From Vibrio ostreicida (lineage in GTDB: Bacteria > Pseudomonadota > Gammaproteobacteria > Enterobacterales > Vibrionaceae): a DNA stretch of 64,000 nt. Location: contig NZ_JABEYA020000004.1 of NCBI RefSeq assembly GCF_013074385.2, positions 1 through 64,000 of the forward strand. The letters run 5' to 3'. A program made the translations under genes and the position numbers. Numbering within the stretch: the first letter of the stretch is position 1; every line of letters begins with the position of its first letter. Positions 54,935 to 63,820 of the stretch are shown here, in pieces. The notes under the pieces are model-generated. The model was not told the origin of the DNA. It saw only the letters and a program-made list of their open reading frames with translations, and did no database searches.

Positions 54935-55495
54935 ATGGGCACGAAAGAACACATATTAGAGACCGCGGAATCCTTGTTTAATACGAGAGGGTATGCGGCT
55001 GTTGGGGTCGACCTAATTCGCGATACGGCGGGCGTATCGAAAACTTCGATGTATCGTCACTTCGGCTCGAAAAACAAACTGATAGTGGCGGTTCTTGCCC
55101 GAAGACATTGGCGTTTTGAAGATGAATTAGGCCGTTGCACGACACCGGACATGAACATGGAAGAAAAGTTGGACGCGTTCATTGACTGGCACGTCGAGTG
55201 GTTCAGTGCTGAGGATTTTCATGGCTGTATGTTCATGCATGCTATGTCGGAGTTCAAAGACTCTGATGATACTATTGCTCATTCAGCTTCTCTGCATAAA
55301 AAATGGCTTAACGGGCGGATAAAATTAATTATTTCGGAACATCCTGATGTTGATGAACACCAAGCAGAAGCCAAATCAGAAGCCATTATGGCGTTGTTAG
55401 AAGGTATGATTATTCGAGCTGAATTTGGTGATATCACACCGCACAGATCCCTTTATCGTTCGGCGATTCACACGTTATCCAAAACCTCTTTCTAA
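54935..55495 (+). CDS. TetR/AcrR-family repressor
   Basis: 186 residues with the TetR helix-turn-helix (about 5-50; GYAAVGVDLIRDTAGVSKTSMYRHFGSKNKLI) and a helical ligand domain. It is divergent from the HPP gene with paired palindromes between, fitting control of HPP and of itself. Confidence 0.9.
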   Translation: MGTKEHILETAESLFNTRGYAAVGVDLIRDTAGVSKTSMYRHFGSKNKLIVAVLARRHWRFEDELGRCTTPDMNMEEKLDAFIDWHVEWFSAEDFHGCMFMHAMSEFKDSDDTIAHSASLHKKWLNGRIKLIISEHPDVDEHQAEAKSEAIMALLEGMIIRAEFGDITPHRSLYRSAIHTLSKTSF

Positions 55496-55762
55496 GGGAG
55501 AGCCATCATGAGGTCTTTGATGAGTGGAACACATCATATCGGGTGACGTTACTTGGCTTTTCAGGTTGAGAGTCCATCCATATGATGACGGATGTAAAGA
55601 TTCGAACTCTACTTTTTTAGGGTTGATGACGCCCAATGTATGGCGACCTACGTTTCATAAGATGAATTGAAATTTTTCGTTAATATTGATAATTTCAATG
55701 ACTTAAATTAATTGGTTTCATGTTTATTCTGCAAATATTGAACGAAAAGTGAGGTAAATCGG

Positions 55763-56134
55763 TTGGAAAGAGTAAACTATGCGTTTTTGCCTGAGGTTCA
55801 CGGTCCCTATGTTCATGCGACGAAACATAAGGGAGTTTTATATGTTTCCGGCCTAACCGCCCTAAACACCCGTTCCCAGTCATTGGCACTCGATGGACAA
55901 ATTGAAGAAGTGCTCAGGCAGCTTACGTTGATCTTGGAAGAGGAAAATAAAACCGTAACCGATATCATTAAAGCAACGATTTTCTTACGAGATATAAGCC
56001 AGCTTTCATTGATGAGAGAGCATCTGAGCGCCTTCTATAATGGCGTTTTTCCTGCCTGCTCTTTGGTCGAAGTATCAAGGCTTATTGATGATGAATTAAA
56101 CGTTGAAATGGAAGTCCTCATATCAATGGACTAA
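55763..56134 (+). CDS. RidA-family protein lacking the catalytic Arg
   Basis: 123 residues with a TTG start preceded by GAGGTAA. The fold matches the Rid/YjgF family (KGVLYVSGLTALNTR, LEEENKTVTDIIKATIFLRD, VEVSRL). RidA deaminates reactive enamine/imine products of PLP enzymes using an Arg in the PARS motif; here the motif reads PACS, so Cys replaces that Arg. It therefore belongs with Rid subfamilies whose activity is different or unknown. It precedes histidine decarboxylase, a PLP enzyme, but a terminator lies between. Confidence 0.82.
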   Translation: MERVNYAFLPEVHGPYVHATKHKGVLYVSGLTALNTRSQSLALDGQIEEVLRQLTLILEEENKTVTDIIKATIFLRDISQLSLMREHLSAFYNGVFPACSLVEVSRLIDDELNVEMEVLISMD

Positions 56135-56531
56135 ACATCTGCCCACTGACTTCAGTGTTTTCGTGCTCTGGTTAGCGATGTTGCAAGGTTGACCAAGTAT
56201 TTCAGACAGTTGGTATCATGCAGAAATTTCGGCCATCAAGAAGAGATATCGCGCCATCCCGTACGCCTCCTATTGAGAGGCGTTTTGTGTTGCAAAATAG
56301 GGTAACATCGCTGTTCGGTGAGGTAGGGTGATAGGATCGTCTCTTCCGACGTTTTGTGACATCGACCAAGGGGGGTACTCAGGTTTTTTTTCTTTAAGTG
56401 ATTCATCAAAAAAAGACGGGGTATTTTTTATACTGACTCACACATCCAGATCGAGAGGGCAATTTTTTGTTGTAATTGTCTGTGGAAAGGGGCATTTAGT
56501 CGTCCAGTTAATTCGATGTCAAGGATCAAAA
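56135..56531. other. Intergenic region and hdc leader
   Basis: 397 bp. The ridA-type gene's terminator is at 56263-56286. The remainder is the 5' leader of hdc, in which a frame runs in phase with hdc from 56328; its 68 residues are unlike any decarboxylase, so it is taken as untranslated. No regulator gene lies close by. Confidence 0.5.
56263..56286 (+). terminator. Terminator of the Rid-family gene
   Basis: ACGCCTC (56263-56269) pairs with GAGGCGT (56277-56283) over a seven-base loop and runs into TTTT. Confidence 0.75.
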
Positions 56532-57671
56532 ATGTCGCTTTCTTATGAGGATACTCAAAGGCTTAGAGAGTTTTACAAACTGTGCCTCGACAGCCAACAT
56601 CAGATGTTGGGTTACCCTGTTGCTACCGATTATGATTATCAGGATTTATGGTCTTTCTTTAAGTTTTCTATCAATAATGTTGGTGACTGGGCGCAAGCGT
56701 CCAACTATCCGATGAACACATTTGAATTCGAGCAAGACGTTGTCGATTACTTTTGCCGGCTTTTTCATACCACCACCGAACAGGCATGGGGTTATGTCAC
56801 CAATGGAGGGACAGAAGGCAATATGTACGGCTGTTATCTCGCCCGTGAGCGATTTTCAGATGGCGTGGTGTACTTCTCCAAAGATACCCACTACTCAGTG
56901 ATGAAAATTGTACGTTTTCTCAATGTAGAGCACTGTATCATTGATTCTCAGCCCAATGGTGAAATGGATTATGATGCGCTTGAGAGTGCACTCCGAGAGA
57001 ATCCGCACAAGCCCCCTATTATTTTTGCTAACCTTGGGACGACGATGCTGGGGGCAATCGATGATTTGACTCAGATTCAGGCGCGGTTGCACAGTGTAGG
57101 GTTTGCTCGTGAGCAGTATTACCTCCATGCGGATGCCGCTTTTCACGGTATGGTGGTGCCCTATGTCGACAACCCGCCCCCGTTTTCGTTTGAAGATGGT
57201 ATTGATTCTATTTCTGTGTCTGGACACAAAATGCTGGGTTCACCGATCCCCTGTGGGATTGTTTTGGCGTTGAAAGCACATACAGACAGGATCAGCCATC
57301 AGATCGAATACATTGATGCTCCAGACAAAACGCTATCAGGCTCACGCAACGGCATCACACCTTTGTTTTTATGGGCGTATATCCGAGGGTCAACAAAAGC
57401 GGAAAAGCAGCAGCGGATCAGGGATTGTTTAGTGTTGGCGCAAGAAACGGTGGAGATTCTGCAGGCGCACGGCGTAGAGGCGTGGCGAAATCCCAATTCT
57501 CCCATTGTCGTTTTTCCTAAACCCTGCGAAGTGGTGTGGAGAAAGCACCATCTTGCTGTGGCCAATGGTGTCTCTCACCTTGTGATTGCGGGGCAAACTT
57601 TGGCGTGTCGCCAGCGTTTGAATCAGGTTATCGACGATCTTATTTCTGAACAAACGTACCTCGCAATATAG
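56532..57671 (+). CDS. hdc: PLP-dependent histidine decarboxylase
   Basis: 379 residues from ATG 56532, with AAGGA six bases upstream. Length, opening and motifs match the enterobacterial/vibrio PLP-type histidine decarboxylases: GYVTNGGTEGNMYG, His120 stacking on PLP, HADAAFHG and PLP Lys233 in SVSGHKMLGSP. It makes histamine from histidine. Relatives either supply histamine for siderophores (anguibactin, acinetobactin) or form histamine in fish-associated bacteria with a histidine/histamine antiporter. Neither siderophore genes nor an antiporter lie in this window, so its role here is open. Confidence 0.92.
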   Translation: MSLSYEDTQRLREFYKLCLDSQHQMLGYPVATDYDYQDLWSFFKFSINNVGDWAQASNYPMNTFEFEQDVVDYFCRLFHTTTEQAWGYVTNGGTEGNMYGCYLARERFSDGVVYFSKDTHYSVMKIVRFLNVEHCIIDSQPNGEMDYDALESALRENPHKPPIIFANLGTTMLGAIDDLTQIQARLHSVGFAREQYYLHADAAFHGMVVPYVDNPPPFSFEDGIDSISVSGHKMLGSPIPCGIVLALKAHTDRISHQIEYIDAPDKTLSGSRNGITPLFLWAYIRGSTKAEKQQRIRDCLVLAQETVEILQAHGVEAWRNPNSPIVVFPKPCEVVWRKHHLAVANGVSHLVIAGQTLACRQRLNQVIDDLISEQTYLAI

Positions 57672-57818
57672 TGCTATACCTGCGGCTCTGCTGGTGAGTT
57701 CTCAGTGGTCGTTCAGTCAATATGGATGGGTTGCTATTATCGCCGATACGAAAAGAATATGATCGGTTTGAGGATTACAACAGGGTGGGCCGCTCTTTGC
57801 TCGAGAGAAGCCCAGCTT

Positions 57819-58496
57819 TTATTCCCAAGAATAGGCGGTTGTTTTATTTGGCTTACGTTTTTTTTCGATGTTTGTTGCACATAGAAAATCTTCTCGAAAA
57901 TCAGGGTTGTGCTGCATTTCCTGAGGAACAAGTAGTCGGATTTGGGTGCCCGCGACGACCACGGTTTTATGCCCCATCACGGCGATGTTACCTCGATGCA
58001 AACGTACCCCTTTCATTGTCTGAACCGCCTTTGGTGATGCACTGAGCACAATCGGATAACCAAACAGGGTTAAGGCTTGATCGAAGACAGTGACGGTTTC
58101 CTTAAAAGTGATCTGCAAGTACAAGGTGTCAGATTGAATAATACTCTCGAGTTCACGGACTTTGCTTTCTACCGAGCTAGAGAACACCCATTGCCCCAGT
58201 ATTGTTTCCCATTTTCCGCCTAAACATAGGCACTTTTTATAGATGAATTGGTTTTTTTTACCACTGCTTAAGGTGCAGATATCAATTGAACTTTGTTGTT
58301 CAATAGGTAAGGTCAATTTAAAGATCGCTTCATTTGAGTAATATTGATACTTGTTGGACACCTCTTCCACATGCAGGTCTATTTCACCAAGAGCCAATTC
58401 ACGGCTGTAATCGTCAATAATGATTTTGCAGTGACTACGGCCAGTGGAAGCAAGGAAGAAATCGCGCTCCCTTTTGAGTATGTTAAAGGTTCTCAT
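57819..58496 (-). CDS. Unknown protein, third gene of 3-gene operon
   Basis: 225 residues, not recognised. No signal peptide or membrane helix. The first 40 residues are basic with FFLASTGRSHCKIIIDD; the rest looks beta-rich, and the segment GVRLHRGNIAVMGHKTVVVAG has the strand pattern of a small barrel. The start overlaps the preceding gene by 14 bp. It is encoded with a winged-helix protein and a coiled-coil protein that are equally uncharacterised. Confidence 0.6.
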   Translation of the reverse strand: MRTFNILKRERDFFLASTGRSHCKIIIDDYSRELALGEIDLHVEEVSNKYQYYSNEAIFKLTLPIEQQSSIDICTLSSGKKNQFIYKKCLCLGGKWETILGQWVFSSSVESKVRELESIIQSDTLYLQITFKETVTVFDQALTLFGYPIVLSASPKAVQTMKGVRLHRGNIAVMGHKTVVVAGTQIRLLVPQEMQHNPDFREDFLCATNIEKKRKPNKTTAYSWE

Positions 58497-59379
58497 TATC
58501 GCCGCTTGTTTGAGTTAAAATTTGTTTCATTAATGCCTGTTGCTCGCGTTCTATTTTTTGTTGGCTTTTGTCAGTCGCATTTTCCATGGGTTTGACCTCA
58601 CTGGTGCGTAGTTGGTCAATTCGATTGAGCAAAGCGCCGACCTGTCCACCCGGACGGATGCCAAGCTCTGCGCGCCGAGCGACTTCTCGGTCCGTGTCTG
58701 TCTGTTTGACTTTAAGCACGTTTTGCTCAACGTCTTTTTCTCGTTGATCTAAGGTTTGATCAAGGTTGTTTTGCACTTCTTGGTAGGCGTTAATGTAGAG
58801 AACCTTAAACTCTTCGGCGAGGTTTCTTTCCGACAGGGATCTCAGGTAGCTGTTTTTACGATTAAAGATGTACTTTTCTACGCGGGTTTGTGGCTCTTTT
58901 TTGATCAGGATCCGGTGGCGAGCCTCGAGGATTTCATTATTGAGCGGTAAATCTTTGAGCATGGACAAGAGTGCCAACGCAGGCGGCCACTCTTTACCCG
59001 CGACTAAGCGCTCGCGCAGATGATGCACAATACGCTCGACGTCCTCAAGGGATAATTCGGCTGCGAATGCGGCAAATTCATCATCGGGCTCTGAACCGTA
59101 CATATGCGTGAACTGTGTGGAGAAGTTCTCCTGCATTTTGCCAAAAAAAGCCATGATATGTTTGCGCTGTTCTACCGAATAGGGCCGCAGGACATCTTTG
59201 AGATTGCGGTTGAATTCATCGCCTTGCAGTGTGGAAGCGGCCGCCATCGGTTTTGGAGCAGCAGGGGGCTGATTGGTCGACACTGGCGCGACAGCGTTTG
59301 GTGCTGGCTGTGTCGGTGGGTTTTGATTTGTCTGATTTTTCTCCCTCCAAGAAGAGGTCAGTTGGTTTATATCTTTCAT
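58483..59379 (-). CDS. Unknown helical protein, second gene of operon
   Basis: 298 residues, not recognised. The N-terminal 50 residues are a proline/asparagine-rich disordered stretch (QNPPTQPAPNAVAPV). A helical domain follows at about 55-170 and then an extended coiled coil (about 185-240, NNLDQTLDQREKDVEQNVLKV), ending with RPGGQVGALLNRIDQLR. Probably a cytoplasmic scaffold or DNA-associated protein. It lies 7 bp after the winged-helix gene and overlaps the next. Confidence 0.6.
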   Translation of the reverse strand: MKDINQLTSSWREKNQTNQNPPTQPAPNAVAPVSTNQPPAAPKPMAAASTLQGDEFNRNLKDVLRPYSVEQRKHIMAFFGKMQENFSTQFTHMYGSEPDDEFAAFAAELSLEDVERIVHHLRERLVAGKEWPPALALLSMLKDLPLNNEILEARHRILIKKEPQTRVEKYIFNRKNSYLRSLSERNLAEEFKVLYINAYQEVQNNLDQTLDQREKDVEQNVLKVKQTDTDREVARRAELGIRPGGQVGALLNRIDQLRTSEVKPMENATDKSQQKIEREQQALMKQILTQTSGDNENL

Positions 59380-59386
59380 CGTTTAC

Positions 59387-60058
59387 CTAATCATCAAAAT
59401 CAAAGTTGAATTTTGCCATCTTATTTTTGAAGGCCTGATTGGGCGACATTTTGCTCGCCGTTTTGTGGGTGCTCAACCCTTTGTTATTGCCGTAGCTTTT
59501 TTCACTGTGTAAGTGGGCATGCAAGCGGCTATTGAGATCATCTTGGCTGAGTAAGGGTTGGCCTATCGCCTGAACTTTTTCAACAAACTTGGCCCAAATA
59601 CTGGTTTGCCCCGCGAATCCGGTGCGAAACATGATCACTTCCGCCCATGGTTCAATGATATTGGCCGACAGCTCGACAACGTTGATCATTTTTCCGGTGG
59701 CCGCCTTGAGCGGTTTAACCTGAGTCTTGTGAAACTGTGGCACTCTGTCAATCGGCTCAGATTGCGTGGCGTAAACCGGTATAGCGTGTTGCGTCCCGAC
59801 GTTGAGTTTACACTTGATGTTACCTTGCTTTCTGGTTTGAGTTTTATTGAGAGAGATCAGAGTCTGTTCAATGGCGAGCTTACCAAGAATATGCTCAATG
59901 GTTGATTCAGAGCCGTTAGTCATATCTCGAAGCTCACCCATGGTTGTAATGACGGCACCGCTCCGGTCGGCCAACTCTGCAAGCGCAAGCAAGACGAGTT
60001 TTTCTTCCATAGTGACACACGAATGAGACCAAGCTCGTTCAATAAACTTTGAGGACAT
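59387..60058 (-). CDS. Winged-helix protein, first gene of unknown operon
   Basis: 223 residues. Residues about 15-70 have the pattern of a winged helix-turn-helix (MEEKLVLLALAELADRSGAV, then TMGELRDMTNGSESTIEHIL), of the sort found at the start of phage and plasmid replication-initiation proteins. The rest is not recognised; the C terminus ends with NQAFKNKMAKFNFDFDD, an acidic-aromatic tail that could bind a replication or SSB-interacting partner. It heads a three-gene operon of unknowns and has no nearby mobile-element genes. Confidence 0.6.
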   Translation of the reverse strand: MSSKFIERAWSHSCVTMEEKLVLLALAELADRSGAVITTMGELRDMTNGSESTIEHILGKLAIEQTLISLNKTQTRKQGNIKCKLNVGTQHAIPVYATQSEPIDRVPQFHKTQVKPLKAATGKMINVVELSANIIEPWAEVIMFRTGFAGQTSIWAKFVEKVQAIGQPLLSQDDLNSRLHAHLHSEKSYGNNKGLSTHKTASKMSPNQAFKNKMAKFNFDFDD

Positions 60059-60149
60059 ATTCTGAATCCAGACAATTACAGGTCAATAAACAAATTATAC
60101 GATTTGACAGGGCGAACACCAACATTTGATCGTCGTGTTTGCCCTGATT

Positions 60150-61454
60150 TCACGCTTCTTGATCGAGCGTTGCCGCGATTTGCTCTCCCATTGCGAACAG
60201 TTTGTCTAAAATTCGCTCGCCGTCAGCGCGCAACCCATTATGTTCATACTCATTCGTGATCCACGCTTTGGCGTGAGGAATCACTGCCAGCGTTTCGCGG
60301 CTGATGTCCATTTCTACAAACATATCGTCGGCATAGACGGCGCAGCTAACGGGAACCGTGTTGTTTTCTAGCTGATTGCGGTTGTAAAGTGGAGTCCAGT
60401 CTTGTTTGGTTGCCAGTAGTTCGGCGGCTTTTTGCAGCGGTTTCAGCGCCAAGTATTGGTCAAACATCCATGGAAAAACCATTTCACCAGTAAAGTAAAA
60501 ATCCTGCCCCGGTTGGTAATTAAAGGCCTGATATGACTGACGCACCCGATGGGCACTCCAATTCGAAGCAAAGTCCTGACAATATATAGACTCGTGGAGA
60601 ATGGCGTATATAGGATGGGTCTGGAAATTTTGTTCGGCCAGCATGGATTGTAAAAATTCATAGCGTAATTGGGGCTGACCATCGACATCAATCAGAGCGT
60701 TTTCGAGTAGGTAGTAAGTCGGCAAAAAAGTATCACTGACCCCAAAGTTAATTCCAATTTGTTGAAATTGCTCGACAGTAAAGCGCTGATCGTTGGGCAA
60801 GCGGACATCGTGTTCGAGTAAATGATTGGCGATGCGCTGACACAGCGGCTGTGCGCGTGGAAATTGGCCAAAAAAAGCCTGATTTTTTTCCAGTGTGCGT
60901 TGAAATGTCGCTTGATAGACATCGTCGGGGTGACGGGACAATGAAGGCACTCCGCCTGTGATGTAACTGCGCGTTAAGCTCTGCGGAAAAAGCGATAAAT
61001 AAGTCAAAGAGCAAAAGCCGCCAAAACTCTGCCCCAGTATTGCCCATTGGTCGATTGAAAGTTGTTGGCGTATCTGTTCGGCGTCGCGCACGATATTGTC
61101 GGCGCGAAAATGGCTCAGATAATCGGCCTGCTGTTGGGGGGATAGGTGGGCTAGGGTCTGGTGGCTAATCACAGTGCTGTTCCCCGTTCCTCGCTGGTCA
61201 AGTAACAGCACGCGGTAGGTTTGTAACGCCCGTTTTATCCAGCCAGAGTGGCCATTTTGGCGCGGGGCAGGGAATCCTGGCCCTCCCTGAAAATAGACTA
61301 GCCAAGGCTTCTGGGACGGTTCATCTGTGACTAATGAGAGCTCTCGAGCAAAGACATCGATGTGGCCTTTGGTTGTATCGGAGTAGTCGAGAGGCACGGA
61401 AAATAGGTGGGGGACAAAGCGCATCCCTGCGTCAATAAATGCGTGAGCGTTCAT
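60150..61454 (-). CDS. Proline iminopeptidase-like alpha/beta hydrolase
   Basis: 434 residues of peptidase family S33, of the size of the Aeromonas-type prolyl aminopeptidase. The oxyanion motif QGGPG (56-60) is close to HGGPG, the DQRGTGNS loop follows, and the nucleophile Ser143 lies in GQSFGG. It removes N-terminal proline (or similar) from short peptides in the cytoplasm. It stands alone, 92 bp downstream of the unknown operon's start region and transcribed the same way. Confidence 0.87.
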   Translation of the reverse strand: MNAHAFIDAGMRFVPHLFSVPLDYSDTTKGHIDVFARELSLVTDEPSQKPWLVYFQGGPGFPAPRQNGHSGWIKRALQTYRVLLLDQRGTGNSTVISHQTLAHLSPQQQADYLSHFRADNIVRDAEQIRQQLSIDQWAILGQSFGGFCSLTYLSLFPQSLTRSYITGGVPSLSRHPDDVYQATFQRTLEKNQAFFGQFPRAQPLCQRIANHLLEHDVRLPNDQRFTVEQFQQIGINFGVSDTFLPTYYLLENALIDVDGQPQLRYEFLQSMLAEQNFQTHPIYAILHESIYCQDFASNWSAHRVRQSYQAFNYQPGQDFYFTGEMVFPWMFDQYLALKPLQKAAELLATKQDWTPLYNRNQLENNTVPVSCAVYADDMFVEMDISRETLAVIPHAKAWITNEYEHNGLRADGERILDKLFAMGEQIAATLDQEA

Positions 61455-61609
61455 TCTCGTTTCCTTTTGTGAAGTCGGGCTACTTTACTCCGGTTACAAG
61501 CGATAACCAAGTTTAATGATGGGTGAATCAAGTCTTCACTGAGGTGAGTCTCAGTCAACCATGCGTGACTGTGGTGGCGACGCCTTCAAGGTCAAGACCG
61601 CGGATAGGG

Positions 61610-63805
61610 TTAGCTTTCATCATTGGGGGCCTTAAGCGGAATAATAAGGGTAAAGCATGTCCCTGAATTCAGCGTGCTGGTGACGCGAATGTCACCTCCT
61701 AACAGCCCTGTTACTATGTTGTAGACGATATTGAGGCCCAATCCAGATCCCCCTTGGCCAAGTCGCGTGGTAAAAAACGGGTCAAACAACTTAGGCAGAT
61801 GCTCCTCGGCGATCCCGTGGCCATTATCTGAGACTGAAATTGACGCGGAGTCGGGTTCTATGAATGCGCATTCTATGGTTATCTTGCGTTGCTGTTGGTC
61901 GGCAAAGGCGTGGATAACCGCATTTGATAGCAAATTCATGAGTACCTGTGTGAGAGGTCCAGGGTAGCTATCCATCATGATCGTGGTACTCAAGGTTTCC
62001 TCAAGTTGGATTTGATTGTGAGATAAACTTGGAGCCATGGTGACTCTGAGTTCATGCAGTATTTCAGGAAGATCGAAGGTGCGTCGTTGATAGCTGGATT
62101 GATCGACCGCCACTTGCTTAAAGCTCGAAATCAGCTCGGCTGCTCGATGTAGATTACGCGTCATACTTTCTGCTGACTCATTGCTCTGGTCGAGGTAACG
62201 ATCGAGCACGGAACGCCGCAAACCGCTTTCTAATGAGAGTGCGAAGGATTGATTAAGATCTTTTAGCGTGGTGGAGACCATCAGAGCATTTCCTATTGGG
62301 GTATTGAGTTCATGAGCCACCCCCGCGACTAAGGAACCCAATCCGGCGAGTTTCTCTGATTGGATCAACTCGTCTTGGGTCGTCTTTAATACTTCCAGTG
62401 CCTGTTGCAGTTCTTGGGTTCGTTCTGCTACTCGTTTTTCCAGTTCTTGGTTCTGTTGATTTATGGTATTGAGGTATTCTCTGCGATCTGTTTCTGCTTT
62501 GGCGGCGTTGGTGAACCAATAGGTCCATTTTTCTGGGATGGCTGGGATCGTTACCTCTTTATTGTTGGGTAGCTCTTCGACAAACTTAGCCAGTTGCAAT
62601 GCGGGTTGGCTGAAATTCCAATGCTGATACAGCACCACAAACACCAATAAGATAGAAAAGACGCCCCCCATCAACAGATACGGCAGTATGGCTTGAATTA
62701 TATGGTGGCGAATGTTTGAGTTTGGTAGCTCAATGACAAGGTTCCATGGGGTGTGTTTCAATGAATAACTCGCCCAATAGCCTTGAGGGGTTTTCAGGAA
62801 TACTCCTTCATTGGCTTGTTGAATGAGTTCGAGTTTGGTGATGGTGGCGACGTCTTGGTGTAAAACGGTGTCAGTTTTGTGTTTCAGCCCGCCGTTGCTG
62901 TCGCCAACCACCAGACCGCCGGAATCAATCAGTAACATTTGGCTAATATTGTCGGCTTTTTTGTTCAAAATACTGTCGAGAACTTTCAAGGTAATATCGG
63001 TGCCAACAGCTCCAACAAAAGTGTCTTTTTCGTATATCGGTGCCAACAGCGACACCATCATTCCTTTCCCCCCCGCATCCATGTAGGGGGTTGTCCAAAC
63101 ATTTTGACGGTCGGTATTATTTTCACTGCCGACAAGTTGCAATGGGTAGGTTCCCCCTGCCTCAAAGATAATCTCGATCGCATCATCCATGGTTGTGCTG
63201 TTTGTTGCCGCGAGAATATCCGCCTGCGAGAGCCAAGGATACAAAAGAGTCAGGTGCTTGTCCGCCGAATAGTAATAACTCCACTGGAACTCGGGATATC
63301 GCTGGTGTGTGACGCTGACGGCGGGCATCATAGTCAGTAAGGTCAGGACCTCTGTGCTGATGTCCTTGGGCTTAGATTGCAAAAAAATTTGGCCGATTTT
63401 TGTTTTTAGCTCGTCTGGGAGGTTTTCCCATGGTGCCCAAGCCGGAGATTTGGCCGCACTGCCATTGATAAACTCCAATGTCGCTTTGTCTTGAGCAAGA
63501 ATGGGGGTTTCTATTGCTGATGTGATCGCTGAACGCATTTTTTCGATATGATGCAGAGAAACAGACACGGTTTGGTTCAGAGACAGTAGGGTTTGCCGTG
63601 CTTGGTGCAGTTCTTCCTTAATCAAATGCGATTCAATTTGTTCGCTCAAATAAAAGGCATTGCCAAGGGTAAGCACTATGATCAGTAGCAAGCCACCATA
63701 GATCATCAGTTTGTAACGACGGATAAGAGCGGTAGCACTGCTGTCTTTGTCTATTTGTTGGTTCCCCATTGGTGGGGCAACATGGTTTTTCTTGCCGCTG
63801 ACCAT
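61610..63805 (-). CDS. Cache-domain sensor histidine kinase
   Basis: 731 residues. Membrane helices at about 31-53 and 373-394 enclose a double Cache sensor (about 60-365; YKDTFVG-like GAVGTDITLKVLDSIL, LLIDSGGLVVGD). A coiled coil leads to a dimerisation domain with His498 (VAGVAHELNTPIG) and a complete ATPase domain with N-box, SVSDNGHGI, FDPFFTT and GSGLGLNIV. The short coiled coil and HELNTPIG form are typical of kinases without their own neighbouring regulator. An EAL-domain gene ends 15 bp upstream on the same strand, so the two are probably one operon. Confidence 0.92.
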   Translation of the reverse strand: MVSGKKNHVAPPMGNQQIDKDSSATALIRRYKLMIYGGLLLIIVLTLGNAFYLSEQIESHLIKEELHQARQTLLSLNQTVSVSLHHIEKMRSAITSAIETPILAQDKATLEFINGSAAKSPAWAPWENLPDELKTKIGQIFLQSKPKDISTEVLTLLTMMPAVSVTHQRYPEFQWSYYYSADKHLTLLYPWLSQADILAATNSTTMDDAIEIIFEAGGTYPLQLVGSENNTDRQNVWTTPYMDAGGKGMMVSLLAPIYEKDTFVGAVGTDITLKVLDSILNKKADNISQMLLIDSGGLVVGDSNGGLKHKTDTVLHQDVATITKLELIQQANEGVFLKTPQGYWASYSLKHTPWNLVIELPNSNIRHHIIQAILPYLLMGGVFSILLVFVVLYQHWNFSQPALQLAKFVEELPNNKEVTIPAIPEKWTYWFTNAAKAETDRREYLNTINQQNQELEKRVAERTQELQQALEVLKTTQDELIQSEKLAGLGSLVAGVAHELNTPIGNALMVSTTLKDLNQSFALSLESGLRRSVLDRYLDQSNESAESMTRNLHRAAELISSFKQVAVDQSSYQRRTFDLPEILHELRVTMAPSLSHNQIQLEETLSTTIMMDSYPGPLTQVLMNLLSNAVIHAFADQQQRKITIECAFIEPDSASISVSDNGHGIAEEHLPKLFDPFFTTRLGQGGSGLGLNIVYNIVTGLLGGDIRVTSTLNSGTCFTLIIPLKAPNDES

Positions 63806-63820
63806 ATTAATATCGTCCTG

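Noticed and set aside
56328..56531. N-terminal extension of histidine decarboxylase by 68 residues
   Set aside because: The family begins at the Met at 56532, which has its own ribosome site; the extension has no matching features.
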